Source of the DNA: Bacteroidales bacterium
GTDB taxonomy: Bacteria; Bacteroidota; Bacteroidia; Bacteroidales; CG2-30-32-10
Assembly (NCBI GenBank): GCA_035353855.1
Contig: DAOQAK010000051.1
Location: forward strand, 1 to 30,719
Length of the DNA stretch: 30,719 nt
Direction of reading: 5' to 3'
Shown piece after piece: positions 1 to 7,823 of this stretch. Position numbers and translations under genes: made by a program. The first letter of the stretch is position 1. Each line of letters begins with the position of its first letter. The notes beneath the pieces were generated by a model. The model was not told the DNA's origin, searched no databases, and was given only the letters and a program-made list of their open reading frames with translations.

Positions 1-38
1 TTTAAGTTTTTTACATACCTTTGTTAATATCTATATTT

Positions 39-1343
39 TTACCGAACTATTAATTTATTATAAATCATTTCAAAGCCTAGTACAGTGTTCGCGGCTGTAA
101 TACTCGAATTCAGGGCATGCGTTTCATAGTCATATATAATTATAGTATTACCAACTGCTACATAAAGCTGAGAATAAATATCATCGTATTTTATTACTGA
201 AGCATTAACACCTGAAAGATATGTTGTAAGACTGTTCATGTTGTATTGATATTTATACAAGTTTCCACCAAGAGAAAAAATATAATTGTTTTCATCAATT
301 TGAACTGCATCATTGATTAGTCCTGTTGGTAAAGCATGTGGATCCCAGAAACCATTGTTTGAAATAGAATAAATTTTAACGATACCTTGCCCGTTACCAT
401 TTCCAAAAACAATCAGCTCATCATTATTTTTTTGAAACATATTCGTGATTTCAAAATCAGTAGTAAGTTGCTGTTTCATCGCGCCACTTGAATTATAATA
501 AACACCAAACCTTCTTTCCTGACCTGAATAACAGGCATGATCAGCAAAAACATAATCTTCGTTAGCAAAAAGTTTTACAGGATATGAACCTGTTGGAGCC
601 ATTGATGCAAATATCTGCGTTCCGTTATTCTGGTATCCTTTAATAGAGCCATTATAAAATGAGCAATAAAAAAGATTATTGAACATTGTATTATTAGTAA
701 AATAAGGAAATGGCGGGTCGCTGACCACCGGCACCGACCATTGCAGAGTGTTTGATGAAACATCATAAATATTCATATCACCATAAATTTTTCCGCAAGT
801 GGAATAAAGCTGGAATTTTGAATTTGATGCAGTAGAGCAATAATCGCTGTTGACATAAAATAAATTCTCAAGACTATCGCCAATAATTTTTCGTTGCAAC
901 TGTATGGTAGTACTGTTGAAATACGACATTATATAAATATATTTCATTTCACGGGCTACCTCGCTAACCTGTATTGTTCGGTATTTAGTTACGGTATTTA
1001 TTCCATCGAAAGCTTTAATTCTTAAGTAATAATTTCCCGATGCTAAAGTAATATCATCCATAATATATAAAAGATTAATGCTGATATTTTTTTCTTCGGG
1101 TTTTATTGTTACAGGTGATAGCACAGGGGCTTTATTATTATCGCATACAACAATTTCCACCAGCTCCAGGTTCGTTTCATCTTCGATTGTTGCAACTATC
1201 GGTATAGTATCAAGCGCTGAAAATACCTGGTTCTCGGAAGGACTGCTTATAATAACTACCGGCAAAATATCATCCTTATCTTTTCTACATGATGAAAAAA
1301 TATTTATCAATACTATAAGCAAAATTACTACACGAAATCTCAT
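39..1343 (-). CDS. Exported lipoprotein, Ig-like N-terminal region plus possible beta-propeller
   Basis: This 434-residue protein starts with a hydrophobic signal ending in a lipobox-like IFSSC, so Cys19 is the likely lipidated residue. The Cys is followed by RKDKDD, a charged and acidic stretch that resembles Bacteroidota lipoprotein surface-export signals (inference). Residues about 27-125 look like a bacterial Ig-like beta-sandwich (PVVIISSPSENQVF ... YYLRIKAFDGINTVT). The remainder is rich in aromatic and beta-prone segments with repeated short strands, compatible with a beta-propeller, but I do not recognise a named family. The start ATG at 1343 directly precedes the signal peptide. It is divergent from the exonuclease gene at 1421. 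Function unknown; probably an outer-membrane-anchored surface or periplasmic protein. Confidence 0.75.
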   Translation of the reverse strand: MRFRVVILLIVLINIFSSCRKDKDDILPVVIISSPSENQVFSALDTIPIVATIEDETNLELVEIVVCDNNKAPVLSPVTIKPEEKNISINLLYIMDDITLASGNYYLRIKAFDGINTVTKYRTIQVSEVAREMKYIYIMSYFNSTTIQLQRKIIGDSLENLFYVNSDYCSTASNSKFQLYSTCGKIYGDMNIYDVSSNTLQWSVPVVSDPPFPYFTNNTMFNNLFYCSFYNGSIKGYQNNGTQIFASMAPTGSYPVKLFANEDYVFADHACYSGQERRFGVYYNSSGAMKQQLTTDFEITNMFQKNNDELIVFGNGNGQGIVKIYSISNNGFWDPHALPTGLINDAVQIDENNYIFSLGGNLYKYQYNMNSLTTYLSGVNASVIKYDDIYSQLYVAVGNTIIIYDYETHALNSSITAANTVLGFEMIYNKLIVR

Positions 1344-1390
1344 TTTATAAAATTAGGAATTTTTATGCATTGCATTATGAAAAATAAAAT

Positions 1391-1398
1391 TAATTTTG
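1391..1398 (+). promoter_or_regulatory. -7 element of Bacteroidota promoter for the exonuclease gene
   Basis: TAATTTTG matches the TAnnTTTG -7 consensus and lies 22 nt before the ATG at 1421. A weak TTG-containing -33 candidate lies near 1370. Confidence 0.45.
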
Positions 1399-1420
1399 AT
1401 TTTTGTAAAAAAATAAAACT

Positions 1421-2143
1421 ATGTTAGAACTTCTCAATCTCGACAATGTACTTTTTCTTGACGTGGAAACCGCGCCAATGGTGGCTGAATACAAACAATT
1501 GCCTCCAGCGTATAAAAAACTTTGGGATCACAAAACCCAGTATATGATGAAGCGCGAAGAAGATACTCCTGAAACTATTTTTCAGAAAGCAGGAATCTTT
1601 GCCGAGTTTGCAAAAGTAATTTGTGTTTCTACAGGTGTAATGCGGACAATAGAAGGGAAAAGAACATTTCGCATAAAATCTTTTTCCGGTGATGATGAGA
1701 AAAAAGTTCTTGAAGACCTTGCAACAATGCTGAACACGAGTTTTGGCAAAAAAGAACAAATGCTTTGCGGACATAATATTAAAGAATTCGATATTCCGTT
1801 TTTATCGCGCCGCATGATGGTGAATGGCATCAAACACCCGGCTGTTCTCGACCTATCAGGAAAAAAACCATGGGAAGTTGGTCATCTTGATACTATGGAA
1901 CTTTGGAAATTTGGTGATTATAAAAATTACACTTCGCTGGAATTGTTAGCTACTTTATTTAACATACCTTCACCCAAGGAAGATATTGAAGGCAGTGATG
2001 TTGCCCGTGTATACTGGATTGAGAAAGATCTTCCCCGTATAGTGGAATATTGCCAGAGGGATGTATTTACTGTTGCACAGCTCATGTTAAAATACCAGGG
2101 AAAACCCCTTATCAAAGAAGAAGACCTGGTAATTTCAAAATAA
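1421..2143 (+). CDS. Predicted 3'-5' exonuclease, PolB-exonuclease-like (DnaQ superfamily)
   Basis: A 240-residue protein with the DEDDy-type exonuclease layout. Exo I is LFLDVETAP with Asp14 and Glu16. Exo II is GHNIKEFDIPFL with Asp124. Exo III is YCQRDV with Tyr210 and Asp214. This matches the stand-alone family related to the exonuclease domain of family B DNA polymerases, whose members hydrolyse nucleic acid 3' ends with two metal ions. It lacks any polymerase domain and has the usual length for the stand-alone family. A TAnnTTTG element sits just upstream, so it probably has its own promoter. It faces the lipoprotein gene at 2155-2646 tail to tail. The biological role (repair or RNA turnover) cannot be told from sequence. 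Confidence 0.88.
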   Translation: MLELLNLDNVLFLDVETAPMVAEYKQLPPAYKKLWDHKTQYMMKREEDTPETIFQKAGIFAEFAKVICVSTGVMRTIEGKRTFRIKSFSGDDEKKVLEDLATMLNTSFGKKEQMLCGHNIKEFDIPFLSRRMMVNGIKHPAVLDLSGKKPWEVGHLDTMELWKFGDYKNYTSLELLATLFNIPSPKEDIEGSDVARVYWIEKDLPRIVEYCQRDVFTVAQLMLKYQGKPLIKEEDLVISK

Positions 2144-2154
2144 GCGCAACTTGA

Positions 2155-2646
2155 TTATTTATTTGTGACTTCTGGTTTTTTAAGACCATCATTTCCTGTA
2201 TCGAGAACCCACTTCCATTTGCCATCGGTTTGTTTTTCCCATACTGTAACATAGGTTCCTTCACTAGAAATTTCTTTTCCTTCTTTATCTCTTGTTTTAA
2301 AAAGCCATGTACCATATGTGTATCCTATATCTGCCGACATTCCCACTTCAGCAAATAATGGCGTCCATGTGAGCGTATATGAGTCATCGTTTTTACCATC
2401 ATACAATTTTTCAATTTCATTTTTCCCTACGATAGGCATACTATTAGGACGTAATAAAGTCGCATTTTCATCAGCATAATCAATGAATGCTTTAATTTGA
2501 CCTTTCTTTACAGAGTAATCCGAAAACTCTTTATCTGCATTCAATACAGAAAGTTTTTCTTTTTCAATGTCGGGTTTTTCTTTACATGAAAAAAAAGAAA
2601 AAAGTACAATGAAAGAAAGTGAAAGAAAAAGTTTATCGTATCTCAT
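2155..2646 (-). CDS. Lipoprotein with SnoaL/DUF4440-like (NTF2 fold) domain
   Basis: This 163-residue protein has an SPII signal ending FSFFSC, with Cys21 as the likely lipidation site. The mature part resembles DUF4440/SnoaL-like NTF2-fold proteins. An N-terminal helix contains DKEFSDYSVKKG. It is followed by FIDYADENATLLRPNSMPIVGKNEI, the typical 'disaster region' of this family, and by beta strands ending with WEKQTDGKWKWVLDTGND. Family members are cone-shaped pocket proteins, some enzymes and many of unknown function. A TATATTTG element lies about 25 nt upstream on the same strand. No functional partner is evident among the neighbours. Confidence 0.8.
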   Translation of the reverse strand: MRYDKLFLSLSFIVLFSFFSCKEKPDIEKEKLSVLNADKEFSDYSVKKGQIKAFIDYADENATLLRPNSMPIVGKNEIEKLYDGKNDDSYTLTWTPLFAEVGMSADIGYTYGTWLFKTRDKEGKEISSEGTYVTVWEKQTDGKWKWVLDTGNDGLKKPEVTNK

Positions 2647-2670
2647 AAAATATTTTTTTTCGATTCATCG

Positions 2671-2678
2671 CAAATATA
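2671..2678 (-). promoter_or_regulatory. -7 element for the NTF2-like lipoprotein gene
   Basis: On the minus strand this reads TATATTTG, a match to TAnnTTTG, 25 nt before the ATG at 2646. A CTTG 21 nt further upstream (2700-2703) is a possible -33 element. Confidence 0.5.
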
Positions 2679-2849
2679 AGTATATAAATTTCAATGTTAC
2701 AAGACAAAAACACAGCTTAAAAAAAATTCAAATCGGGTTTTAGTGATACTTCTCCCTTGGGGCATAGAAGTTTGAACCTGTGGCTTAACTTTTTATTTAC
2801 AATAATTCACATAAGTTTTCGTTACTTAGTACATTATTTATAAATCCAA

Positions 2850-4334
2850 ATGAAGAATCTCAACTTATCAAAATCGTCATTTATTCGTGGGTTACAGTGT
2901 AAAAAGTCATTATATCTTTATAAAAATTTTTATAATTTACGCGATAAGCTTTCCCCAGAAACACTTTCAAAATTCTCACGCGGACATAATGTAGGAATAC
3001 TTGCACAGCAGCTTTTCCCCGATGGTGTAAACATGCAACCTTATTCCCCTAAACAATACGCACGTTCAGTAACACGAACAATGGAAATGATTTCCGGTGG
3101 CTCGAAAACAATATACGAAGCGGCTTTTAGCTATAAAGATGTAATCGTGTTTTTGGATATTTTAAATTTTGAAAATGGGAAATGGCATGCATACGAAGTG
3201 AAAAGCTCTGCAAGTGTTTCTGAAACATATAAAATGGATGCTTCACTTCAATATTATGTGATTACCAATTCAGGAACAGCATTGAATTCTTTCAATATCA
3301 TCTACATAAATGAAAATTATAAAAGACAAGAGCAGCTTGACATTAACAAGCTTTTTTGTTTTTACGATGTATTGAATGAAGTAAAAAATAATTTAACTTT
3401 TATCAGCGAAGAAATTGACAAGTTCAAAACATTGCTCAGCAACAAAGACATTCCTGATGTTGAAATTGGCACACACTGCAGTCGTCCCTATTTATGCGAC
3501 TTTTACAACTTTTGCCGAAAAGATATTCCTAAAAATAATTCAATATTTTCAATTCCTTCATTAAGTGAAAGAGAACAATATTCATTATATAAAAAAGGAA
3601 TTACATCAATAGAAAATATACCTGGTAAAATGGAACTATCAGGCATTCAAAAAATGCAGATTGATTGTCATATTAAAAAAACCGAATTTGTAAATATTGA
3701 AGAACTAAAAAAATATTTTTCAAAAATTAAATATCCATTGCTAATTGCCGATATTCAATGGTGCAAAACAGCAATACCAGGCAGAAAGAACATTAACCCA
3801 TACCAGCACGTACCCTTTTCGATACAATCTGTTTTGATCGATAACAATGGAAATGAAACAGGAGCATGTAATTATTTCCAGGAAGATTTTCATTTGAATA
3901 CCGAAAAATTATATCAAAATATTTTCGATGAATTCAATAAAGCTTCAACAATATTATGTTTCAGTAAACCACAAATGATCTGCATATTGCAAACATTGTG
4001 TAATGATGGCTATTTAAAATCATCTCAAATAAGTGATTTTGAAAAAAGAATGATTGATATGGAAACTTTTTTTAATGAAAACATTTATTACAACCCTTTG
4101 CTTTCGTCGGAAAATGAGCTACAAAATATTGCACGTCATATTTTCAAAACCAGGATATCACGCGAAATGCCCTCGTCCGATATTATCGCATCTGATTTAT
4201 ACGATTCACTACAGGTGGAAACAGACATGTTCAACCTATTGGAGATTAAAGAAAAACTCAATGAATACGCCAACTTCAAGCTCGAAACCATTAAAAAGTT
4301 TTTCTTCTATTTAAAAGGAAAAACAACCTCCTGA
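2850..4334 (+). CDS. Cas4-like Fe-S PD-(D/E)XK nuclease with DUF2779-like C-terminal region
   Basis: A 494-residue protein. The N-terminal half has the Cas4/RecB-type nuclease signature: a lone Cys17 (GLQCKKSLYL), the catalytic-type residues Asp103 and Glu116-x-Lys118 (FLDILNF ... YEVKSS), and a Cys cluster at 210, 216 and 222 (CSRPYLCDFYNFC). Together these four cysteines fit a 4Fe-4S site. The C-terminal half aligns by eye with DUF2779, a family fused to such nucleases, around NPYQHVPFSIQSVLI. However, the usual acidic DFET motif is replaced by ADIQW, and the last Y-x-x-x-D-type motif is missing. So the nuclease half looks intact while the RNase-H-like half looks inactive. There is no CRISPR array or cas gene near, so it is not a CRISPR Cas4. 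It is followed by dnaB after about 65 nt; a shared role in DNA processing is only a guess. Confidence 0.75.
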   Translation: MKNLNLSKSSFIRGLQCKKSLYLYKNFYNLRDKLSPETLSKFSRGHNVGILAQQLFPDGVNMQPYSPKQYARSVTRTMEMISGGSKTIYEAAFSYKDVIVFLDILNFENGKWHAYEVKSSASVSETYKMDASLQYYVITNSGTALNSFNIIYINENYKRQEQLDINKLFCFYDVLNEVKNNLTFISEEIDKFKTLLSNKDIPDVEIGTHCSRPYLCDFYNFCRKDIPKNNSIFSIPSLSEREQYSLYKKGITSIENIPGKMELSGIQKMQIDCHIKKTEFVNIEELKKYFSKIKYPLLIADIQWCKTAIPGRKNINPYQHVPFSIQSVLIDNNGNETGACNYFQEDFHLNTEKLYQNIFDEFNKASTILCFSKPQMICILQTLCNDGYLKSSQISDFEKRMIDMETFFNENIYYNPLLSSENELQNIARHIFKTRISREMPSSDIIASDLYDSLQVETDMFNLLEIKEKLNEYANFKLETIKKFFFYLKGKTTS

Positions 4335-4364
4335 ATTGTTAATAACTATTTTTGTTAAAACCTA

Positions 4365-4394
4365 TTTGAAGCAGGGAGTGAATTTGTATTTTTG
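4365..4394 (+). promoter_or_regulatory. Probable dnaB promoter (TTTG ... TATTTTTG)
   Basis: TTTG at 4365-4368 and TATTTTTG at 4387-4394 are separated by 18 nt, close to the Bacteroidota -33/-7 arrangement. The -7 element ends only 6 nt before the ATG at 4401, so the transcript would start at or next to the start codon. Confidence 0.55.
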
Positions 4395-4400
4395 CCCTCT

Positions 4401-5918
4401 ATGAATGAATCAAATAATCAACAGGAATCAACTCGTAAAAGAGTAAAGAAAAATAATACTTACCCCGCAACTCTTGAGCAAGGCAAACTTCAGCCACAAG
4501 CGGTTGAACTAGAGGAAGCAGTACTGGGTGCATTAATGCTGGAGAAAGATGCGCTTACTTCGGTTATTGACATGTTAAAACCTGACGTGTTTTATAAAGA
4601 AGCTCATCAGAAAATATACAGGGCCATTCTTGATCTTTTTGAAAAAAGCGAACCTATCGATATTCTTACCGTTACCAACCAGTTGAAGAAAAACGGTCAT
4701 CTTGAAATGGTAGGTGGCCCCTATTATATTACCCAGCTTACTTCACGTATAGCTTCATCAGCAAATATTGAATACCATACCCGTATCATTTCGCAGAAAT
4801 ATTTGCAACGTGAACTGATACGTATCTCCACTGATATTATTCACGACGCTTTCGAAGACACTTCTGATGTTTTTGAATTGCTTGATGCCGCAGAAAGAAA
4901 TTTATTTGCAGTAAGCGAAACAAATTTAAGACGCAGTTACGAGAAGATGTCTGATTTGATTCGTGATGCAATTGAACAAATCAATAAGGCTCGCCAGCAC
5001 GAAGACCATTTGATTGGAGTCCCCAGTGGTTTCATGGAACTCGACAGGCTTACCGCAGGATGGCAGCGTTCCGACCTTATTGTTATTGCTGCCCGTCCCG
5101 GTATGGGAAAAACAGCTTTCGTACTTTCTATGGCCCGCAATATGGCTGTTGATTACAAAAAAGCCGTCGCTTTTTTTACACTTGAAATGAATGCCCTGCA
5201 ATTGGTAACTCGTTTGATTTCGAGCGAAACACAAATTTCTGCTGATAAATTAAAAAAAGGTACACTTGAAGAATACGAATGGCAACAGCTTCATACAAAA
5301 ATTGCAGCCCTTACCGATGCTCCACTTATAATTGATGATACTACCGCTTTATCCATATTCGAATTACGTGCTAAAGCAAGAAGGTTAAAACAACAACATA
5401 ATATTGAAATGATCATTGTTGACTATCTTCAGCTGATGCAGGGCAATGGCGATAATAAAGGGAATCGCGAACAAGAAATCAGTACCATTTCACGTTCATT
5501 AAAAAGTCTTGCTAAAGAATTAAATGTTCCTGTAATTGCTCTTTCGCAATTAAGCCGAGAAGTTGAAAAACGCGGAGGTTCTAAACGACCTATCCTTTCC
5601 GACCTTCGCGAATCGGGCGCTATTGAACAAGATGCCGATATGGTTGTTTTCCTATATCGTCCGGAATATTATAAAATAGAAAATTTCGAAGACCAAATGC
5701 CAACCAAAGATATGGCCGAAATTATTGTTGCCAAAAATCGTAACGGTGCACTGAAAGATATACGTCTTCGTTTTATCGGGCGCTTTGCAAAATTTGCCGA
5801 CTTCGAAGCTAATGAAGACTTTACCGGGTACCAGCAATACAGCGACAACGACTCTCCTACGCTTACACTTCCTTCAAAAATGAATAACATGAAGGATGAT
5901 GAAAGTGCCCCATTTTAA
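4401..5918 (+). CDS. dnaB: Replicative DNA helicase DnaB
   Basis: A 505-residue DnaB hexameric helicase, which unwinds DNA at the replication fork and recruits primase. The N-terminal DnaB domain (about residues 25-130) carries PQAVELEEAVLGALML. The C-terminal RecA-like ATPase has GFMELDRLTAGWQ, Walker A ARPGMGKTAF (G234-T238), Walker B MIIVDYLQLM, and the SQLSREVEKR ... DLRESGAIEQDADMV motif of the arginine-finger region. Length is normal and no intein is present. I chose the ATG at 4401 over the in-frame TTG at 4392 because the TTG overlaps the -7 promoter element. A TTG start would also add only three residues. The acidic, Asp/Ser-rich tail is typical of Bacteroidota DnaB. Confidence 0.96.
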   Translation: MNESNNQQESTRKRVKKNNTYPATLEQGKLQPQAVELEEAVLGALMLEKDALTSVIDMLKPDVFYKEAHQKIYRAILDLFEKSEPIDILTVTNQLKKNGHLEMVGGPYYITQLTSRIASSANIEYHTRIISQKYLQRELIRISTDIIHDAFEDTSDVFELLDAAERNLFAVSETNLRRSYEKMSDLIRDAIEQINKARQHEDHLIGVPSGFMELDRLTAGWQRSDLIVIAARPGMGKTAFVLSMARNMAVDYKKAVAFFTLEMNALQLVTRLISSETQISADKLKKGTLEEYEWQQLHTKIAALTDAPLIIDDTTALSIFELRAKARRLKQQHNIEMIIVDYLQLMQGNGDNKGNREQEISTISRSLKSLAKELNVPVIALSQLSREVEKRGGSKRPILSDLRESGAIEQDADMVVFLYRPEYYKIENFEDQMPTKDMAEIIVAKNRNGALKDIRLRFIGRFAKFADFEANEDFTGYQQYSDNDSPTLTLPSKMNNMKDDESAPF

Positions 5919-5931
5919 ATATTTCATATAG

Positions 5932-5983
5932 CCACGACCTTTAGGTCGTGGGTTGTATAAAATAACTAAACGGGCTTTAGCCC
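5932..5983. repeat. REP-like palindrome pair
   Basis: Two perfect hairpins with TT loops lie 20 nt apart: a 9-bp stem CCACGACCT/AGGTCGTGG (5932-5951) and a 5-bp stem GGGCT/AGCCC (5972-5983). The pair resembles short palindromic (REP-type) intergenic repeats. It begins 13 nt after dnaB and could also act as a weak 3'-end structure; there is no T tract after it, so it is not a classic terminator. Confidence 0.6.
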
Positions 5984-6207
5984 ATAATTTCTATTAAGGT
6001 TAAAAGGTGTAGCAGCGAGTTAAGTAAATAGTCAATAGGTTATGAAAACTCCTTCAACCAAAAGCATTCAACCAAACCAGCAGCCTAACCCAAAAACATA
6101 GAACTTTTTTTCAATTTGATATTTTCTATTTTCTATCATCAATTTTCTATGTTATCTTTTTTTTCATCTGTTTATATTTTATGTTTTTATAGTTACTCGC
6201 TCGCACA

Positions 6208-6223
6208 CCCGATATTCATCGGG
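6208..6223. repeat. Small palindrome CCCGAT/ATCGGG
   Basis: A 6-bp perfect stem with a 4-nt ATTC loop in the non-coding interval. Probably a further short intergenic repeat; function unknown. Confidence 0.4.
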
Positions 6224-6299
6224 GCGCAACACTGGCTTGCTCGTGAATATCCATGCTTTGTTTTTTCCTTCACTTATTTTAATCATTTTGTTTAGTGTA

Positions 6300-6416
6300 A
6301 TACCAATTGTTAATTTAAAATAGTCCAAAGGATATTTTAAATTTTACAATGGTTATGTCGATGACATAGATGTTTTAGTACAATTTATTGGACTATTACA
6401 TATATACAATCGGTAT
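6300..6416. mobile_element. MITE-like 117-nt inverted-repeat element
   Basis: The ends at 6300-6327 and 6389-6416 are inverted copies of each other. They match at 22 of 28 positions without gaps, with the outer ATACC and the inner AATAGTCCA fully conserved. The middle contains a further small palindrome, TATGTC-GAT-GACATA (6354-6368). There is no ORF inside. This is the layout of a non-autonomous miniature inverted-repeat element, or a large cruciform. No clear target duplication is seen at the borders. Confidence 0.5.
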
Positions 6417-6486
6417 AAATTTTTCGTTTGCATGGATATTTCATGTTAATTTTTGTTAGTATTTTTTAATAGCATATTTTTTAATG

Positions 6487-6494
6487 TAAATTTG
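6487..6494 (+). promoter_or_regulatory. -7 element upstream of the amidotransferase-like gene
   Basis: TAAATTTG matches TAnnTTTG and lies 27 nt before the ATG at 6522. It argues against the longer reading from 6453, which would start upstream of the promoter. Confidence 0.45.
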
Positions 6495-6521
6495 CGTTAC
6501 TATTTACGTGAATATAAAATA

Positions 6522-7778
6522 ATGAAACGCACACTCATTATATTTTTCCTGACAACATTTTCTTTATTTGCGAAAGCGAATTATATATTTATTACCATGG
6601 GTGAAGACCAGAAGAATCATCTGAAAGCCTACGGAATTGCTTATTACGCTTTGCAAAAAGATATTGAAATAAGCTGGTTGCTTAATTATGAAGGTGGAAG
6701 TTTTATGATGCCTTATAGCGAAGTTATAGAAAAAGAAAGCATTATCAGGGGAATAACTTATGAAATTATTGCAAACACTCAGGCAAGTGCTATATTAGCT
6801 GAAATTGCCGACGCTGAAGTAAATATGGATGAAGTGAAATTACAGAAAGCGCCAAAGATTGCCGTATACTCACCGAAAAATAAGCAACCCTGGGATGATG
6901 CAGTAACACTGGCTTTGACGTATGCCGAAATTCCTTATACTGTAGTTTTTGATAAAGAAGTAATGGATGGCGAATTGCCATTATACGATTGGTTGCATTT
7001 GCATCATGAAGATTTTACAGGACAGTATGGAAAGTTTTGGTCAGCATATCAGAATGCCGCATGGTATAAGGAAGATGTAAAATATAATGAAGACATTGCA
7101 GCATCGCTTGGATATAAAAAAGTATCGGAATTAAAATTAGCAGTAGCAAAAAAAATAAGGGATTTTGTTGCTGGTGGTGGTTATTTATTTGCTATGTGTT
7201 CCGCCCCCGACAGCTATGATGTTTCGATGGCTGCTGATGGTGTTGATATTTGCGAAAGCATGTTCGATGGTGATGGTATGGATGCTAATGCACAGAAGAA
7301 ACTGAATTACGATAACTGTTTTGCTTTTACCGATTTTATTATTAGTACAAATCCTTATGAATACGAAATATCATCTATTGATGTAACGCAAGGCAGAAAG
7401 GTATTACAGAAGGATGATTATTTTTCGCTGTTTGAATTTTCAGCAAAATGGGACCAGGTGCCAACCATGCTTTGCCAGGACCATACTATGATAATTAAAG
7501 GATTCATGGGACAAACAACAGCATTCCGTTCCGATGAAATAAAATCGAATGTTCTGATAATGGGCGAAAATAAAGCTGCCGGCGAAGCCAAATATATTCA
7601 CGGAGAATACGGAAAAGGAACTTTTACTTTTCTTGGGGGGCACGACCCCGAAGATTATAATCATATGGTTGGCGATCCTGCAACCGATCTGAGCTTGTAT
7701 CCTAACTCGCCCGGATACCGGCTTATTCTGAATAATGTTTTATTTCCAGCAGCGAAAAAGAAAAAACAAAAAACCTGA
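6522..7778 (+). CDS. Exported class I amidotransferase-like protein (often auto-named asparagine synthetase B)
   Basis: A 418-residue protein with a cleavable signal peptide (MKRTLIIFFLTTFSLFAKA). From memory it resembles a conserved Bacteroidota family that databases tend to call asparagine synthetase B. However, no N-terminal Cys nucleophile and no PP-loop ATP pyrophosphatase motif is visible. What is visible is an alpha/beta protein with IAVYSPKNKQPWDDAVTLAL, then YDWLHLHHEDFTGQYGKFW, and a nucleophile-elbow-like GGYLFAMCSAP around Cys226, followed later by GKGTFTFLGGHDPEDY. That layout fits a glutamine-amidotransferase-like fold. Being exported, it cannot be a cytosolic ATP-dependent synthetase. 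The ATG at 6522 gives a good signal peptide and follows a promoter element. The true substrate is unknown. Confidence 0.75.
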   Translation: MKRTLIIFFLTTFSLFAKANYIFITMGEDQKNHLKAYGIAYYALQKDIEISWLLNYEGGSFMMPYSEVIEKESIIRGITYEIIANTQASAILAEIADAEVNMDEVKLQKAPKIAVYSPKNKQPWDDAVTLALTYAEIPYTVVFDKEVMDGELPLYDWLHLHHEDFTGQYGKFWSAYQNAAWYKEDVKYNEDIAASLGYKKVSELKLAVAKKIRDFVAGGGYLFAMCSAPDSYDVSMAADGVDICESMFDGDGMDANAQKKLNYDNCFAFTDFIISTNPYEYEISSIDVTQGRKVLQKDDYFSLFEFSAKWDQVPTMLCQDHTMIIKGFMGQTTAFRSDEIKSNVLIMGENKAAGEAKYIHGEYGKGTFTFLGGHDPEDYNHMVGDPATDLSLYPNSPGYRLILNNVLFPAAKKKKQKT

Positions 7779-7799
7779 TAAGTTCTTTACCAGGTTTTA
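7770..7799. terminator. Bidirectional terminator between convergent genes
   Basis: AAAACCTG (7770-7777) pairs with CAGGTTTT (7791-7798). The left arm overlaps the stop codon of the upstream gene. A and T runs on the two sides allow it to serve the amidotransferase-like gene and the convergent transporter gene. Confidence 0.7.
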
Positions 7800-7823
7800 T
7801 AAAATAAATAATAAAAAATTCTG

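Larger units (their letters stand above)
5919..6521. other. 603-nt gene-free interval after dnaB with repeats
   Basis: No credible ORF is visible here. It holds, in order: two tight palindromes (5932-5951 and 5972-5983), a TTTTCTAT-rich stretch near 6120-6150, a CCCGAT/ATCGGG hairpin at 6208-6223, a 117-nt inverted-repeat element (6300-6416), and a promoter-like TAAATTTG at 6487. The density of small palindromes suggests a landing zone for non-coding repeats. Confidence 0.6.

Noticed and set aside
2748..2771. Hairpin ACTTCT/AGAAGT with inner CCC/GGG in the gap before the Cas4-like gene
   Set aside because: It has an asymmetric inner part, no T tract, and no relation to a gene end; too weak to call a terminator or element.
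2850..4334. CRISPR-associated Cas4
   Set aside because: The Fe-S nuclease motifs fit, but there is no repeat-spacer array and no other cas gene in the window, and the DUF2779-like tail points to a different family.
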